Assembly (NCBI RefSeq): GCF_905147365.1
Contig: NC_056418.1
Span: forward strand, 6,571,262 to 6,635,261
Length of the DNA: 64,000 nt
Source: Aricia agestis
Taxonomy: Eukaryota > Arthropoda > Insecta > Lepidoptera > Lycaenidae
Direction: 5' to 3'
Positions 10,801-18,983 of this stretch are shown here, piece by piece. Position 1 is the first letter of the stretch; each line of letters opens with the position of its first letter. The notes under the pieces were generated by a model. The model searched no databases. It saw only the letters and a list, made by a program, of their open reading frames with translations, and was not told the DNA's origin. Made by a program: the position numbers and the translations under genes.

Positions 10801-11540
10801 CCATTGTGGGTATCGCAGACACAATAGATTTTCAATTATTGTTATGTGGCATTCGGCTGCCCCTTGGGGAGTGATGGGTTAAGATAAAAATAAATGAATA
10901 TTCTGTTTAATTATTCATTATGGACATTTTGGATCAAATTGATGTACAACTAAATTTAACCAAAACACTAAAATATGTGACTTTCCAAATTAACAAAATT
11001 TTGGCTAAGTTGTGTCTTATTACCTTCAAATTTAGAATGTTTCTTTCGAGATATCTTGGGGCTCTTGACCTGAGTGTATTTCTATTGACAAAATGATCAA
11101 AATCTCTTATTGTTATAGCCTTGATTAGATCAGGGTCCAAAATGTACATAACTGGCCGACGACCTTCAAAAATACCTAAAACAAAGAACGATTAGGTATT
11201 TAAGTATGAGAAACTCCTAAGTAATACTATTACTAAGGAGTTTCTAATAATAATTTTAAAGAGCAGTTACTATAGTTAACTTACCTCCATATCGCTCCCC
11301 TTTGAAATGGTCGTATATTTTCAATTGAAACTCATTAAAAGATTCCTTAGCTATAAGCCTAGGCCAAAGATTACCAAAAAATATTACCGGTTTTAAATAT
11401 TTAACGCCCCTTTCTTTAAAGTAAGTAAATGTGCTGGTGAAATAAAAGTACGCGAAAAACGTGACGGTTAATGTCGTCAACAGTTTCCAGTCATCAAGTA
11501 AAAAACGTATAATTTGTTTAGTCCCGTTATATGTATCCAT
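1815..11540 (-). CDS. cytochrome P450, CYP3 clan (CYP6/CYP9-like), 9 exons
   Basis: Heme-thiolate monooxygenase, expected in the ER membrane and reduced by NADPH-P450 reductase. Exons: 11285-11540, 11024-11175, 10622-10745, 9558-9676, 8170-8348, 7114-7184, 6063-6278, 5449-5700, 1815-1978. All junctions are GT-AG and phases agree, giving 1533 nt and 510 residues, the usual length for the family. The start at 11540 precedes a hydrophobic anchor (about residues 19-37). Hallmarks: C-helix WxxxR (W140-R144), I-helix AGYETS (317-322), K-helix ExxR (E373-R376), PERF (429-432), heme loop FGAGPRNCIG (448-457, Cys455), then MRF and a normal C-terminus ending VQLDKI. No frameshift or stop is seen, so the gene appears intact. 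Introns are full of transposable elements; the last is 3.5 kb. Such genes in Lepidoptera often metabolise plant toxins, but the substrate cannot be told here and I cannot assign a subfamily. Confidence 0.93.
2048..2729 (+). repeat. two tandem copies of repeat R2 (RTE/SINE-like)
   Basis: Two consecutive copies (about 2048-2372 and 2373-2729), each starting actagaYgt...cgcggcttYgcccgcg and ending near ttataatatta, with shared internal blocks such as ctccagtagttc, cggaccagtagttcctgag and tagcgcgttcaa. Related copies are at 43255-43762 (reverse) and 58320-58660. They lie in the last P450 intron. Lepidopteran repeats of this look are non-LTR-derived; the class is inferred. Confidence 0.7.
3050..3741 (+). 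pseudogene. decayed transposon protein, C-terminal part (GHSFLPND family)
   Basis: Three overlapping frames read as one broken protein. 3050-3370 contains FKYLESGHSFLPNDTDF followed by a Lys-rich IYTVEEYIKLMKIAKKKK segment. 3339-3521 continues with NWLKTKNILLKKEELF. 3496-3741 ends with PLGKLIPQAKLDDLQSMF and IPEDSHAFYSNL. This order matches, from memory, the C-terminus of insect transposon-encoded proteins with a GHSFLPNDxDF signature (I believe the DUF7869-type group). At least two frameshifts separate the pieces, and the last is cut by the foldback at 3691. Not functional. Confidence 0.6.
3691..3848. mobile_element. foldback MITE with TTA target duplication
   Basis: A nearly perfect ~70-bp-armed hairpin: cggccgttcccaatatttga at the left and its reverse complement ending aacggccg at the right, flanked by TTA on both sides (3688-3690, 3849-3851). 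TTA duplications are typical of PIF/Harbinger elements. It interrupts the transposon protein remnant. Confidence 0.8.
4578..5262 (+). repeat. repeat R4 (lepidopteran interspersed repeat)
   Basis: Starts cttgacaaactcgagtctcg and runs through blocks including gatgatgata, aaaacaacgccgaaactccc and atcagatcaccactt, ending tttataatattagta. Copies are at 30205-30664 and 58673-58900. It is non-coding here and lies in the last P450 intron. Confidence 0.7.
5305..5395. repeat. inverted repeat in P450 intron 8
   Basis: gatatcgtaccttcggg at the left pairs with cccgaaggtgcgatatg at the right, with further matches (gacaagggc / gcctttgtc) around an AT-rich centre. Probably a small foldback element. It starts about 50 bp beyond the exon 8 donor. 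Confidence 0.6.
5835..5893. repeat. GC-rich hairpin in P450 intron 7
   Basis: gtgtttacacacagcgccgc pairs with gcggcgtgtgtgtaaacac around a short cgtttttcgcc loop. It is GC-rich in AT-rich surroundings and has no coding meaning; probably a small MITE. Confidence 0.65.
6001..6055 (-). repeat. partial microduplication of P450 exon 7
   Basis: tggatctc plus gctgcacggccagggtgtg repeats the exon 7 sequence at 6161-6192, with ~23 bp of unrelated sequence in between. It lies directly 3' of the exon 7 donor (6062-6061), inside intron 7, and is not part of the reading frame. Confidence 0.65.
6330..6447. mobile_element. MITE family M4 copy
   Basis: Ends in ttatatgcgtctgcgcg and the inverse cgggcgcatgcaaattgag. 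Relatives with atatgcgtccgcgc-type ends are at 21151-21384, 56502-56645 and the right edge of the window (63948-63996). Interior includes gtagcggccgggccgc. Lies in P450 intron 6. Confidence 0.65.
7575..7981. mobile_element. MITE family M5 copy
   Basis: The left end gcagcccacacgtaccacaa is mirrored by ttgtggtacgtgtgggttgg at the right. A shorter relative is at 33670-33862. The interior has repeated gttgcgatgtggt blocks on the plus strand. Lies in P450 intron 5; the short ORFs it contains are by-products of the repeat. Confidence 0.75.
8405..8712 (+). repeat. repeat R5, in P450 intron 4
   Basis: Begins aaaccgacttcaaaattgta and ends ttgaagttggttaaaaaaat, with the internal phrases aactacttaaccgattttga and ggtagttccagagatagaga, which are characteristic of a widespread insect interspersed repeat. 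No coding sequence. The class is inferred. Confidence 0.5.
8837..9115. repeat. CpG-rich foldback element built of cgacgtcg-type palindromes
   Basis: Outer ends ggccgggacacaaaaaca and gtttatgtgtaccggc are inverted. The interior is a series of self-complementary blocks: cacgacgtcgcatcgtag, tttctacgatgcgac, tttctacgacgcgacgtcgt, cgtcacgacgtcgtag. It has many CpG and ACGT steps in an otherwise AT-rich intron (P450 intron 4). Confidence 0.7.
9241..9505 (+). mobile_element. tRNA-headed SINE, copy 1
   Basis: The head has a good pol III B box, ggttcgattcc (9270-9280), preceded by ggtccagtagttgactcgg. The body contains caagtttggttacgacaatg and ctgatctctcgccagt. It shares body and head with the copy at 9720-10035, only 200 bp away on the other side of P450 exon 4. 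Confidence 0.75.
9720..10035 (+). mobile_element. tRNA-headed SINE, copy 2
   Basis: Head ggtccagtggttcagagtat with B box ggttcgattcc (9767-9777), then the same body as copy 1 (ccaagtttggttaggacaat, caggctgatcac, ctgatctctcgccagt). The two SINEs flank the 119-nt exon 4 of the P450 in the same orientation. Confidence 0.75.
10208..10390. mobile_element. MITE family M6 copy
   Basis: Ends gtgtctaaatacactaggcc and the inverse ctagtgtgttta, with inner blocks gccgaatttcggcatgatta and tcatgccgaacttcggc. A relative is at 32264-32449. Lies in P450 intron 3. Confidence 0.7.
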
Positions 11541-12536
11541 TTTGACCGAATTATGAACAAAAATTAATGCGACATAAATTTTTAGCTTAGTTTTATTGTA
11601 TCAAGAATTAAAACCAGTAAAATACGAATACTTATCAATTATTTCGAACTACTTAAGAATTACACAATGAAATTAGATATAATAATTTAATATTTTCTGT
11701 AATAAATAAGTGCAAACAAGCAAACAATGAGAAGATTTTGAAATTTGCAAATATGAGAAAACAACAAGGAATAATTTTTGACATTGACAAACATGATTAT
11801 TTTGACATTTGTTTTTTTATGTCCGCAAATCAATAAAGTAGGTATTGAAATAAACGAAGTGTCTAGTCGTCCGTTAATCGGATGAGGCTATTTTTTCATT
11901 TAGTTTTTTCCTCACAGATTTCTTACTTCAAAACTGAGTTTTGAAAGGCGACAGCTGCCTGAAAGAAGCAGTCATTGACTCATTGCTCTTAAAATCCTGT
12001 GTACAATAATAAGTGTCTAGTCGTCCGTTAATCGGATGAGGCTATTTTTTCATTTAGTTTTTTCCTCACAGATTTCTTACTTCAAAACTGAGTTCTGAAA
12101 GGCAACAGCTGCCTGAAAGAAGCAGTCATTGACTCATTGCTCTTAAAATCCTGTGTACATACATCTGTGGTACATAAAAAAAATAGTTTGTCAAACAAAT
12201 GACAACTATCAATAATGTCATTTAACATTTTATAACCTACAAATATATACTAGTAATCTGTGTTTTATAACCCAAAGTAAAAAACTAAAAACCTTGATAA
12301 AAACTAAAAACTAACTAAAAACTCTGATTATCTTCACGTATTTTTGAACGCATATCCCTTAATCTGTGTTTGAATGTACAAATTACAAACAGTTGTGCAA
12401 ATTGCAAAATAATATTAAAGCCTAAAATATAAACATTATCAGTTGTTCAGTTAGGCCAAAGTTAGGCATTGTCGCAGAAACAATTATTGTGCAATTTTAT
12501 AATATTTAAAACAGTTGTGTATTAAATAAAGAAAAA
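11541..12536. promoter_or_regulatory. divergent promoter region between the P450 and FTSJ1
   Basis: About 1 kb separates the two divergent start codons. It holds a 149-bp tandem duplication (11857-12159) and otherwise AT-rich sequence. I see no convincing TATA box placed for either gene, so core promoters are not assigned. Confidence 0.5.
11857..12159. repeat. 149-bp tandem direct duplication
   Basis: The units 11857-12005 and 12011-12159 both start aagtgtctagtcgtccgtta and end aaaatcctgtgtaca. By eye they differ at only a few positions (for example gagttttgaaaggcgac versus gagttctgaaaggcaac). The 5-bp spacer is ataat. Confidence 0.9.
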
Positions 12537-13412
12537 ATGGGTAAAACATCAAAAGATAAAAGAGATATTTATTATAGACTTGCCAAAGAAGAGGGTTGGA
12601 GAGCGCGAAGTGCATTTAAACTGTTACAAATTAATGAAGAGTATAATATTTTTGATGGAGTAATTAGAGCTGTAGATCTGTGTGCAGCTCCGGGAAGTTG
12701 GAGCCAAGTCCTAACGAAAAAGTTAAGACAAAACACAACCAACCCCGATGATGTCAAAATAGTTGCAGTCGATTTACAGGCCATGGCCTCTTTACCTGGT
12801 GTCAAACAAATCCAAGGCGATATCACCAAATTTTCAACAGCTAATGAAATCATACAAGAGTTCGAAGGAATGAAAGCCGACTTAGTTGTGTGTGACGGAG
12901 CTCCGGATGTAACAGGATTACACGATATAGATGAATATGTACAATCACAGCTGCTTCTTGCAGCACTGAACATAACAACACATGTGCTCAAAAATGGTGG
13001 TGTATTTGTTGCAAAAATTTTCAGAGGTAAAGATGTAACACTTTTGTATTCTCAATTGAAACTGTTCTTTGAATATGTCACAGTTTCCAAACCGAGAAGT
13101 TCGAGAAATTCCAGTATCGAAGCTTTTGTAATTTGTCAAAACTATAATCCTCCCCCAGATTATGTCCCCAATATGGTGAATCCTCTTTTAGACCACAAGT
13201 ATTGTGATTTCAATGAGTTTACGGGTCAAAATAGGTTTATTGTGCCTTTTAATGTTTGCGGTGATCTAAGTGCATATGATTCTGACACCTCATACCCTCT
13301 TTTACTTGAGGGTCAAACGTCTTATGAATACAAGGAACCTGTTCAAAGTCCCATTGATCCCCCTTACCAACAGGTACTGGAACAAACTAAGAATATGCAA
13401 TTATACAATTAA
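12537..13412 (+). CDS. FTSJ1: tRNA 2'-O-methyltransferase, FTSJ1/Trm7 family (intronless)
   Basis: SAM-dependent RrmJ/FtsJ-fold enzyme of 291 residues. The eukaryotic family 2'-O-methylates positions 32 and 34 of the tRNA anticodon loop, in yeast with the partners Trm732 and Trm734. The start MGKTSKDKRDIYYR is the classic family N-terminus. The catalytic tetrad K-D-K-E is present at K28 (ARSAFKL), D120 (VCDGAPD), K160 (FVAKIF) and E195 (SSIEAFV). The SAM-binding glycine-rich motif DLCAAPGSWSQ is at 47-57. KPRSSRNSSIEAFVICQ and the following NYNPP are typical of Trm7 and distinguish it from FTSJ2/3. The frame is uninterrupted. The gene is divergent from the P450 and convergent with NDUFA6 (547 bp between stop codons). 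The stop codon overlaps the poly(A) signal. Confidence 0.96.
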   Translation: MGKTSKDKRDIYYRLAKEEGWRARSAFKLLQINEEYNIFDGVIRAVDLCAAPGSWSQVLTKKLRQNTTNPDDVKIVAVDLQAMASLPGVKQIQGDITKFSTANEIIQEFEGMKADLVVCDGAPDVTGLHDIDEYVQSQLLLAALNITTHVLKNGGVFVAKIFRGKDVTLLYSQLKLFFEYVTVSKPRSSRNSSIEAFVICQNYNPPPDYVPNMVNPLLDHKYCDFNEFTGQNRFIVPFNVCGDLSAYDSDTSYPLLLEGQTSYEYKEPVQSPIDPPYQQVLEQTKNMQLYN

Positions 13413-13416
13413 TAAA
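13411..13416 (+). terminator. poly(A) signal overlapping the FTSJ1 stop codon
   Basis: AATAAA at 13411-13416 shares two bases with the TAA stop (13410-13412). If used, the 3' UTR would be only some 15-30 nt. Other A/T-rich signals downstream may be used instead. Confidence 0.5.
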
Positions 13417-13958
13417 GAATTTACTTCAATTGATTAATTTTATTTATGCAGTCCCTACCTTCTTAGCTTTATAAAGAGTGGAATAATATACATAAAACAA
13501 CAAGGTTCTTGTAAACACAAGAAAACTTGCTCAGGTAGGTTACCTAGCTATGAAGGATCAATATAGTAATAATTTCTACAGTAAATGTGTTGCATTTTTA
13601 AATCATGCTTTGTTATTTTTTTAAATACTTTAACCTATCAAGCCCCAAGCGGTGGCCGGCACACGATGGACACATTTAATCAAGAACCACACTATAATTT
13701 TTCCCTCTTTAGTAATAAAAATATTTGCTAATGCTAATTGCATGTTTTCTGTCAAGCAACTTTTTCATAGAAGAAAATATTTTCATTAATAGTTGATTGA
13801 ACTAAACAGACATAGTAGAAATTTTTAACTAACTTACAAGAAAGCAGATTCTATGTTGATCTTCATCTCAACAACAGGAATGAAATGATTATTTATGATT
13901 AATTAGATTTCTATTTGTATTTTTCTATAACATATTTACATAACAAAATAGTTTCCGG
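13413..13958. other. convergent intergenic region FTSJ1 / NDUFA6
   Basis: AT-rich sequence between two convergent 3' ends. No repeat termini or coding signal seen. It must contain the 3' UTRs of both genes. Confidence 0.6.
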
Positions 13959-14743
13959 TTAGTCCAAACCAGAAAAGAACTTGGAAAGGAAATCATGGGG
14001 TTTGGGTTCCTCCGTCGGCTTGAAGTATGTCATCACATGGCCTTTCTGTTTCCAAATATTTATAGATTCCTTCAACTCCATTTGTCCCTGCAAATAAAGA
14101 GAACTTCATACTTAAACTTACAAAAGATTCTGAAAAAACTAACTGCACATGCAAATGACAACAAAATATTATTTATATTTTGGGTGTAGTATACATATCT
14201 TTGTAATATTGAAATATTATTTTCGATTACATTTAGATTTATGGGAAGAGGTCTACCACAAGAATATTACAGGAATTGGGAAAAATATGATTTTTTTTTG
14301 GTACCGGTGCCATGTTTTAAGAAAAATGTTAACAATGAATGATCAATATTATTTTGAATACAGAACTCAGCACTTTTATTGTTAAGATTTACCTTTATGA
14401 CTAACAAATCAATAACTCTCACGTCGGTAACATCTTTGTTTTTCAAGAACAGCTCCTTCAATTTCGCTCGGCACTGGTCCTCTGATTTTGGGATATCGTA
14501 ATCCTTAACTAAAACATAACAAAAACCCATTACATTTACTATTTTATTAACATAGAAAAATAATAAGAGTTGTGATTAGAATTTAATATAAAATTGATGA
14601 CATAATAGTTCCAAACCTATAAGCGGGATCTGGCGATACCAGGCTTTGTAAAGATTGAGAACTCGAGCTCTAGCCTCGGCTTTGTTTAGGGATAGAACTG
14701 GCCGCACATTCTTGGTGCCAACTTTTAAGGCTTGCGAAGCCAT
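13959..14743 (-). CDS. NDUFA6: NADH dehydrogenase (ubiquinone) 1 alpha subcomplex subunit 6 (B14, LYR protein)
   Basis: Accessory subunit of mitochondrial complex I; it belongs to the LYR-motif family and in known complexes binds the mitochondrial acyl carrier protein at the matrix arm. Exons 14617-14743, 14393-14508 and 13959-14087 (127, 116, 129 nt; phases 1 and 0; GT-AG) give 123 residues, close to the mammalian length. The protein starts MASQALKVGTKNVRP and has the LYR-type helix LNLYKAWYRQIP. It continues with DYDIPKSEDQCRAKLKELF, then DVTDVRVIDLLVIKG, WKQKGHVM, and ends PKPHDFLSKFFSGLD. All of these line up with the family. No cleavable presequence is apparent, as usual for this subunit. 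A diverged paralog with the same exon plan lies 4.2 kb away on the opposite strand. Confidence 0.95.
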
Positions 14744-16468
14744 TTCAAAATTCTAGTACCGTATTTTACGGAAGAAATAAAACTTCGTGTTTAGAATTTC
14801 GTATTTTTATTTCATTCACTATGACATTAATTGACAATTGAGTATTGACATTAGTGATTTGACAGCTGGCATTTTGTGTTCTTAATATGGCGCTCGGCTT
14901 TTTAACCATCTAAAAAAGTAGTGTAGTCAGTAAAGTCAACGAGTCAAGTCAGCCCCCCTATCATTAACTTTGTCAAAACCTGAGCTAATCCGTGCAGGTA
15001 TGTAAACAGTTGTAAAGTGAATGGTTCTTTTTCCGTATCATGTGCACTTTTAGTTCTGAATGGTTTTAACCTGTAATATTTGTCTCTGAACTGGATTAAG
15101 AAATGTCAAACACGAACGTCAAATTTGACTAACGGAATTGTTTTTTTTTTAGGAAATTGAAATGGCTTAGCCATAACGACTAACGGAAAAATTGTAAATC
15201 AAGATGAAAATATAGTTTAAAAAAAGATTAATATTTTTTATTATAAAATATACTATTTTCTAATATAAAACGTGGTCAATGTAGGAATAGTTACTTTTGC
15301 ACCGATTTATTGTATTTAAAGGTAATTATTATAAATGTGTAAATGGTTTTATTTATATTTTTTGGTATTTTATAAGCCCTTTATGAAAACACTGAGAAAA
15401 TAACACTCCTTCATGTTTATATTATCACAAGCATGGCGATCTAGAGGAGAAAGAATTCTCTGACATTGGCAACTAACTGAGTCGGCAATTAAAAAAGAGA
15501 AGAAGAAGGAGACAAAAAAAAAAAGATAATTGGATATTGTTATTAAGTTTATAGAGATTATGTTTTAAGCAAGAAATTGATAAGTTTATTATATCCTATA
15601 CCTACTTGATACCTACGCTAAATAATCTACCATGAAAAAGTCTTAGAAATGCATCAAACTTGTGGATTACAATTACATGCATTACAACAGAGTTGATGTC
15701 ATGAGTTGAACATAGTTTGTTGAACTTGAACTCATTCTTGAACACCTACGTTTTTTTGAGCTTTCAAATAGGTATTATTGTAACATAAACAGGCAATTTA
15801 TAAGTTTAATAATCCCCTTTTTGTGCCTTGTAAGGCATTTTACATTATTAGTACTGTGTACGCTGAACCAAATATTTTTCAGGATAAAGGATGATTGCTA
15901 ACACTGAGATACTATAAGTACTACATTTTATAATAAAGAATTGCAAGTGTAATGATGACGAAGTCCTAGGAAGATAATATATATTCACTCAAAAGCTTTA
16001 ATTAAAAGAAATTTAATAAATACTCGTTTTTAAATGTTTTTTCATTTATTTTCTCACTTAAATATTAGATACATATTCATACACAGCTTTCATCAATAGG
16101 TACTACATTTGTCTTACACCTTATTATCAACCTAGTATCAGATAGGCAAGTGTTAAATCTCTTTTATATTATACTTATAAAAATATTTATACAGCGGAAA
16201 TCTTAAACAAGGTCTTGTCACTTAAAATCAAAGAAGATGAATCAAATATCCCTTGTGTAAATATTAATTTATTATTATTAAAGGAGTTCAAATACCAACT
16301 TTTGATGAAAGATAAAAACAATATTATAATTTCAGACTTTTATTTGGCAAACCAATAACAATTAGAAACTGCATTGCAAGTTGCAACTATGGGAAATTGC
16401 CTGGGATATCTCAGACAGAGAGCGGTCAAGGGTTTTGTGTTCTGTGTGTTGTATTATGTTGTAGAATG

Positions 16469-16507
16469 CCTCCCGTGTGAGTATCTCTATATACTCACAC
16501 AGGAGGA
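16469..16507. repeat. short hairpin
   Basis: cctcccgtgtgagtat pairs with atactcacacaggagg across a loop of about seven bases. No pol III boxes or terminator-like context, so I do not call it an RNA gene. Confidence 0.55.
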
Positions 16508-16639
16508 GTTCTGAATGTGTCAGAATTGCTCCTCAGTCACACACTGACTGCTCCAACGCAAGTGCTTCAACGCGTGACCACTCTGTCTGATAGGTCCCTA
16601 AAACGACCACATCTTTTTAAAATGTATAATACATGAGGA

Positions 16640-17830
16640 CTTACTAAAGTCCTTATTACATTAAAATTTAAAATGTATTTTAAATTTTAATGTAATAATA
16701 TAAAACTAATATTATTATTATTGAGGTACAAAAGAATTTTTGGTAATAATAATATAAGTTCCAATGAAAATATTATGTTTTATGAACAATAAGTATGTTT
16801 GTTTTGCAATTTTTGTTATGTCTTTTTGGAAAAAGTACTATAAGTAATGTAGGATTATATTTTTGAGTTTTAGTGACTATTCCCATTATATATTATATCA
16901 TATTGTAGTCAAGAGAAGTTATAAATGAAAAAGTGCATATGAGAATTTAGCTAATTTGGATTTTATATTATCAATGATTTAACTTTTCTAGTAGTTTAGG
17001 TGTATGTGTGTGTGTCAATATTTATTCGTGAATATACATGAATCTAAAGTTTCAAAGGTTGTGTTCTCAAAATTCTTGTTATTGAGAAAGTAATACCTTT
17101 GAATTTACCTCTTTGGTGCAGCGTTTATCATGCATGGTTTACAAGGAAATAGTTTGTGAAATAACACAAAGACCTACTGCAATCAAAAGATTGTACGAAA
17201 TGCTCCTAAGATAGGTTCCTAAGAAGTAAGTACATAGTAAGTCCTCATGTATTTTAAGTTTTAATTTAATATAAAACTAATACTTATTATTATTATTGAG
17301 GTAAGTACAAAAGTATTTTTGGTAATACATAATAATATATGTTCCTATGATAATATTATGTTTTATGAACAATAAGTTCCATATGTTTGTTATGCAATTC
17401 TTATTAAGTAAGTCTTTTTTGGAAAAGTACTATAATGTAGGTTTTTGTTTTTGAGTAAAATTTAGTGATTTACACTATTCCCATCATATAATACCATATT
17501 GTAGTCAAGAGAAGAAGTTATACTTAAATGAAAAAGTGCTCATATGAGAATTTAGCTAATTGGGATTCTATGATATTATCAATTATTTAACTTTTCTAGA
17601 AGTTTAGGTGTGTCAATGTTTATCCGGAGCATGTTATACATACATCTAAAGTTTAAAAGGTTGTGTTCTGAAAATTCTTGTTAAAAGTAAGTAATATTGA
17701 ATTTACCTCTTTGGTGCAGTGTTTATCATGCATATACCAATAATACTTCAGATTTACAAGGAAATAGTTTGTGAAATAACACAAAAACCTACAATGCAAA
17801 GCTATAAGATTGTACCTGTAGGTTTTTGGT
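16640..17830. repeat. diverged direct duplication, two ~550-580-bp units
   Basis: Units at about 16640-17200 and 17245-17830 share in the same order: tataaaactaat, attattattattgaggta, atattatgttttatgaacaa, attgtagtcaagagaag, gagaatttagctaatt, aacttttctag, aaggttgtgttct and ttacctctttggtgcag. The second unit has extra short insertions, often of the kind taagta. No coding signal. Confidence 0.8.
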
Positions 17831-18983
17831 GAAAATTCATACTTGTTTTACAGTAAGTAATTATACACAACACTTGTGTTCCTTATACCTTGTATGTGTT
17901 TCTTGTGTACTAAATCAATGCAGTCTTAGCTCATCGCACAAATGCAAACCTTATTGTTGACTAGACATATAGGTATACTACACCTCACTTATGTTATTAT
18001 TCTGAAACCTCACTAACACTAAATGGATTACTAAGGTCTCTAAGTTTCTTATGTATCACTTCGTGATTAACTTGAGAATACCTACTTAATCGTTTTCCAA
18101 AAATTTGGACACTTCGAATGTTTAGTTTTTTGGTTTTAATAACGAATTATTTTCACTAAAATATATGCTATAGACTAAAATATAACTTATTAAGTAACTA
18201 ACCAACTAAATAGCAATATAATTTAAGACTAAAAAGTATGTAATATTAATAAATAAAATTACTAAAATGTAAACTATTCAGTAAAAGCTACTCGTTGGTT
18301 GGTGTTTATTGAATTGCTGTATTTGACGTAAAAGCAAGCGAGCTTATGTCAGAAGTGTTGTCATGATTCGAAATTATTACTCAGTTAACAATGGAGAAGT
18401 GAGTTTTGTGTCACGTGACCACTGACTGGCTGGAAAATAGAGGTCATGGTACCAAAATGCGAGCCAGTCAGTATTCTGGCTGGCTTTAAGAGCTCATGAT
18501 AGAGGCCCAGTTGTCTTAAAAAAGTGGTAGACCCTTTACTAAAACTTTCGATGGAGTTTTGGAGGGAACACAAAATGGCACGTTTCTTGAAGTTGTATCA
18601 CTTGGACACTTGCCCACACTTGTGCACGACATCGAATATTAATTGTTAATATCTTACCAACATTACACATTAAAAACCGAAATAACACAATTTTAGGAAA
18701 ATAATACAAAACACAACGTCACCTTTTCGTATTCCCGGCAAAATTCCTCTTGAACTCCTCCAGCTGGCATTTTGGTTTGACAGATATATTTTTTATAAAA
18801 TATCTTGTAAAAGTACTAGTAATACACAGCATAGCTCATGGAGAGACAATCCAAAGTTGGCACGTCAAAAAATATTTTTGCAAGACCTCCCGACAAATAA
18901 ACAAAAACAATGACAGCAAAAGACAGGGAAATTTGAATCTTCAGGAGATATTTTGGGCAAAAAAGTTTATAATTAATATTTCA

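Larger units (their letters stand above)
14744..18983. other. 4.2-kb intergenic region between divergent NDUFA6 paralogs
   Basis: Mostly AT-rich and non-coding. It contains a possible non-coding exon or start region near 14860-14996 (ending gtgcag then gtatgt), a small hairpin (16469-16507), the diverged direct duplication 16640-17830, and a moderately GC-rich block 18380-18600 that I could not assign. The 14-mer cagctggcattttg occurs upstream of both paralogs (14863-14876 and 18761-18774). Confidence 0.5.

Noticed and set aside
11857..12159. Possible CRISPR-like or satellite array
   Set aside because: Only two units, no spacers of regular size, and the genome is animal; it is a simple tandem duplication.
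18385..18573. 62-codon minus-strand ORF upstream of the NDUFA6 paralog
   Set aside because: Its sequence has no domain I recognise and no clear splice sites; it could be a repeat fragment, so I do not call a gene.
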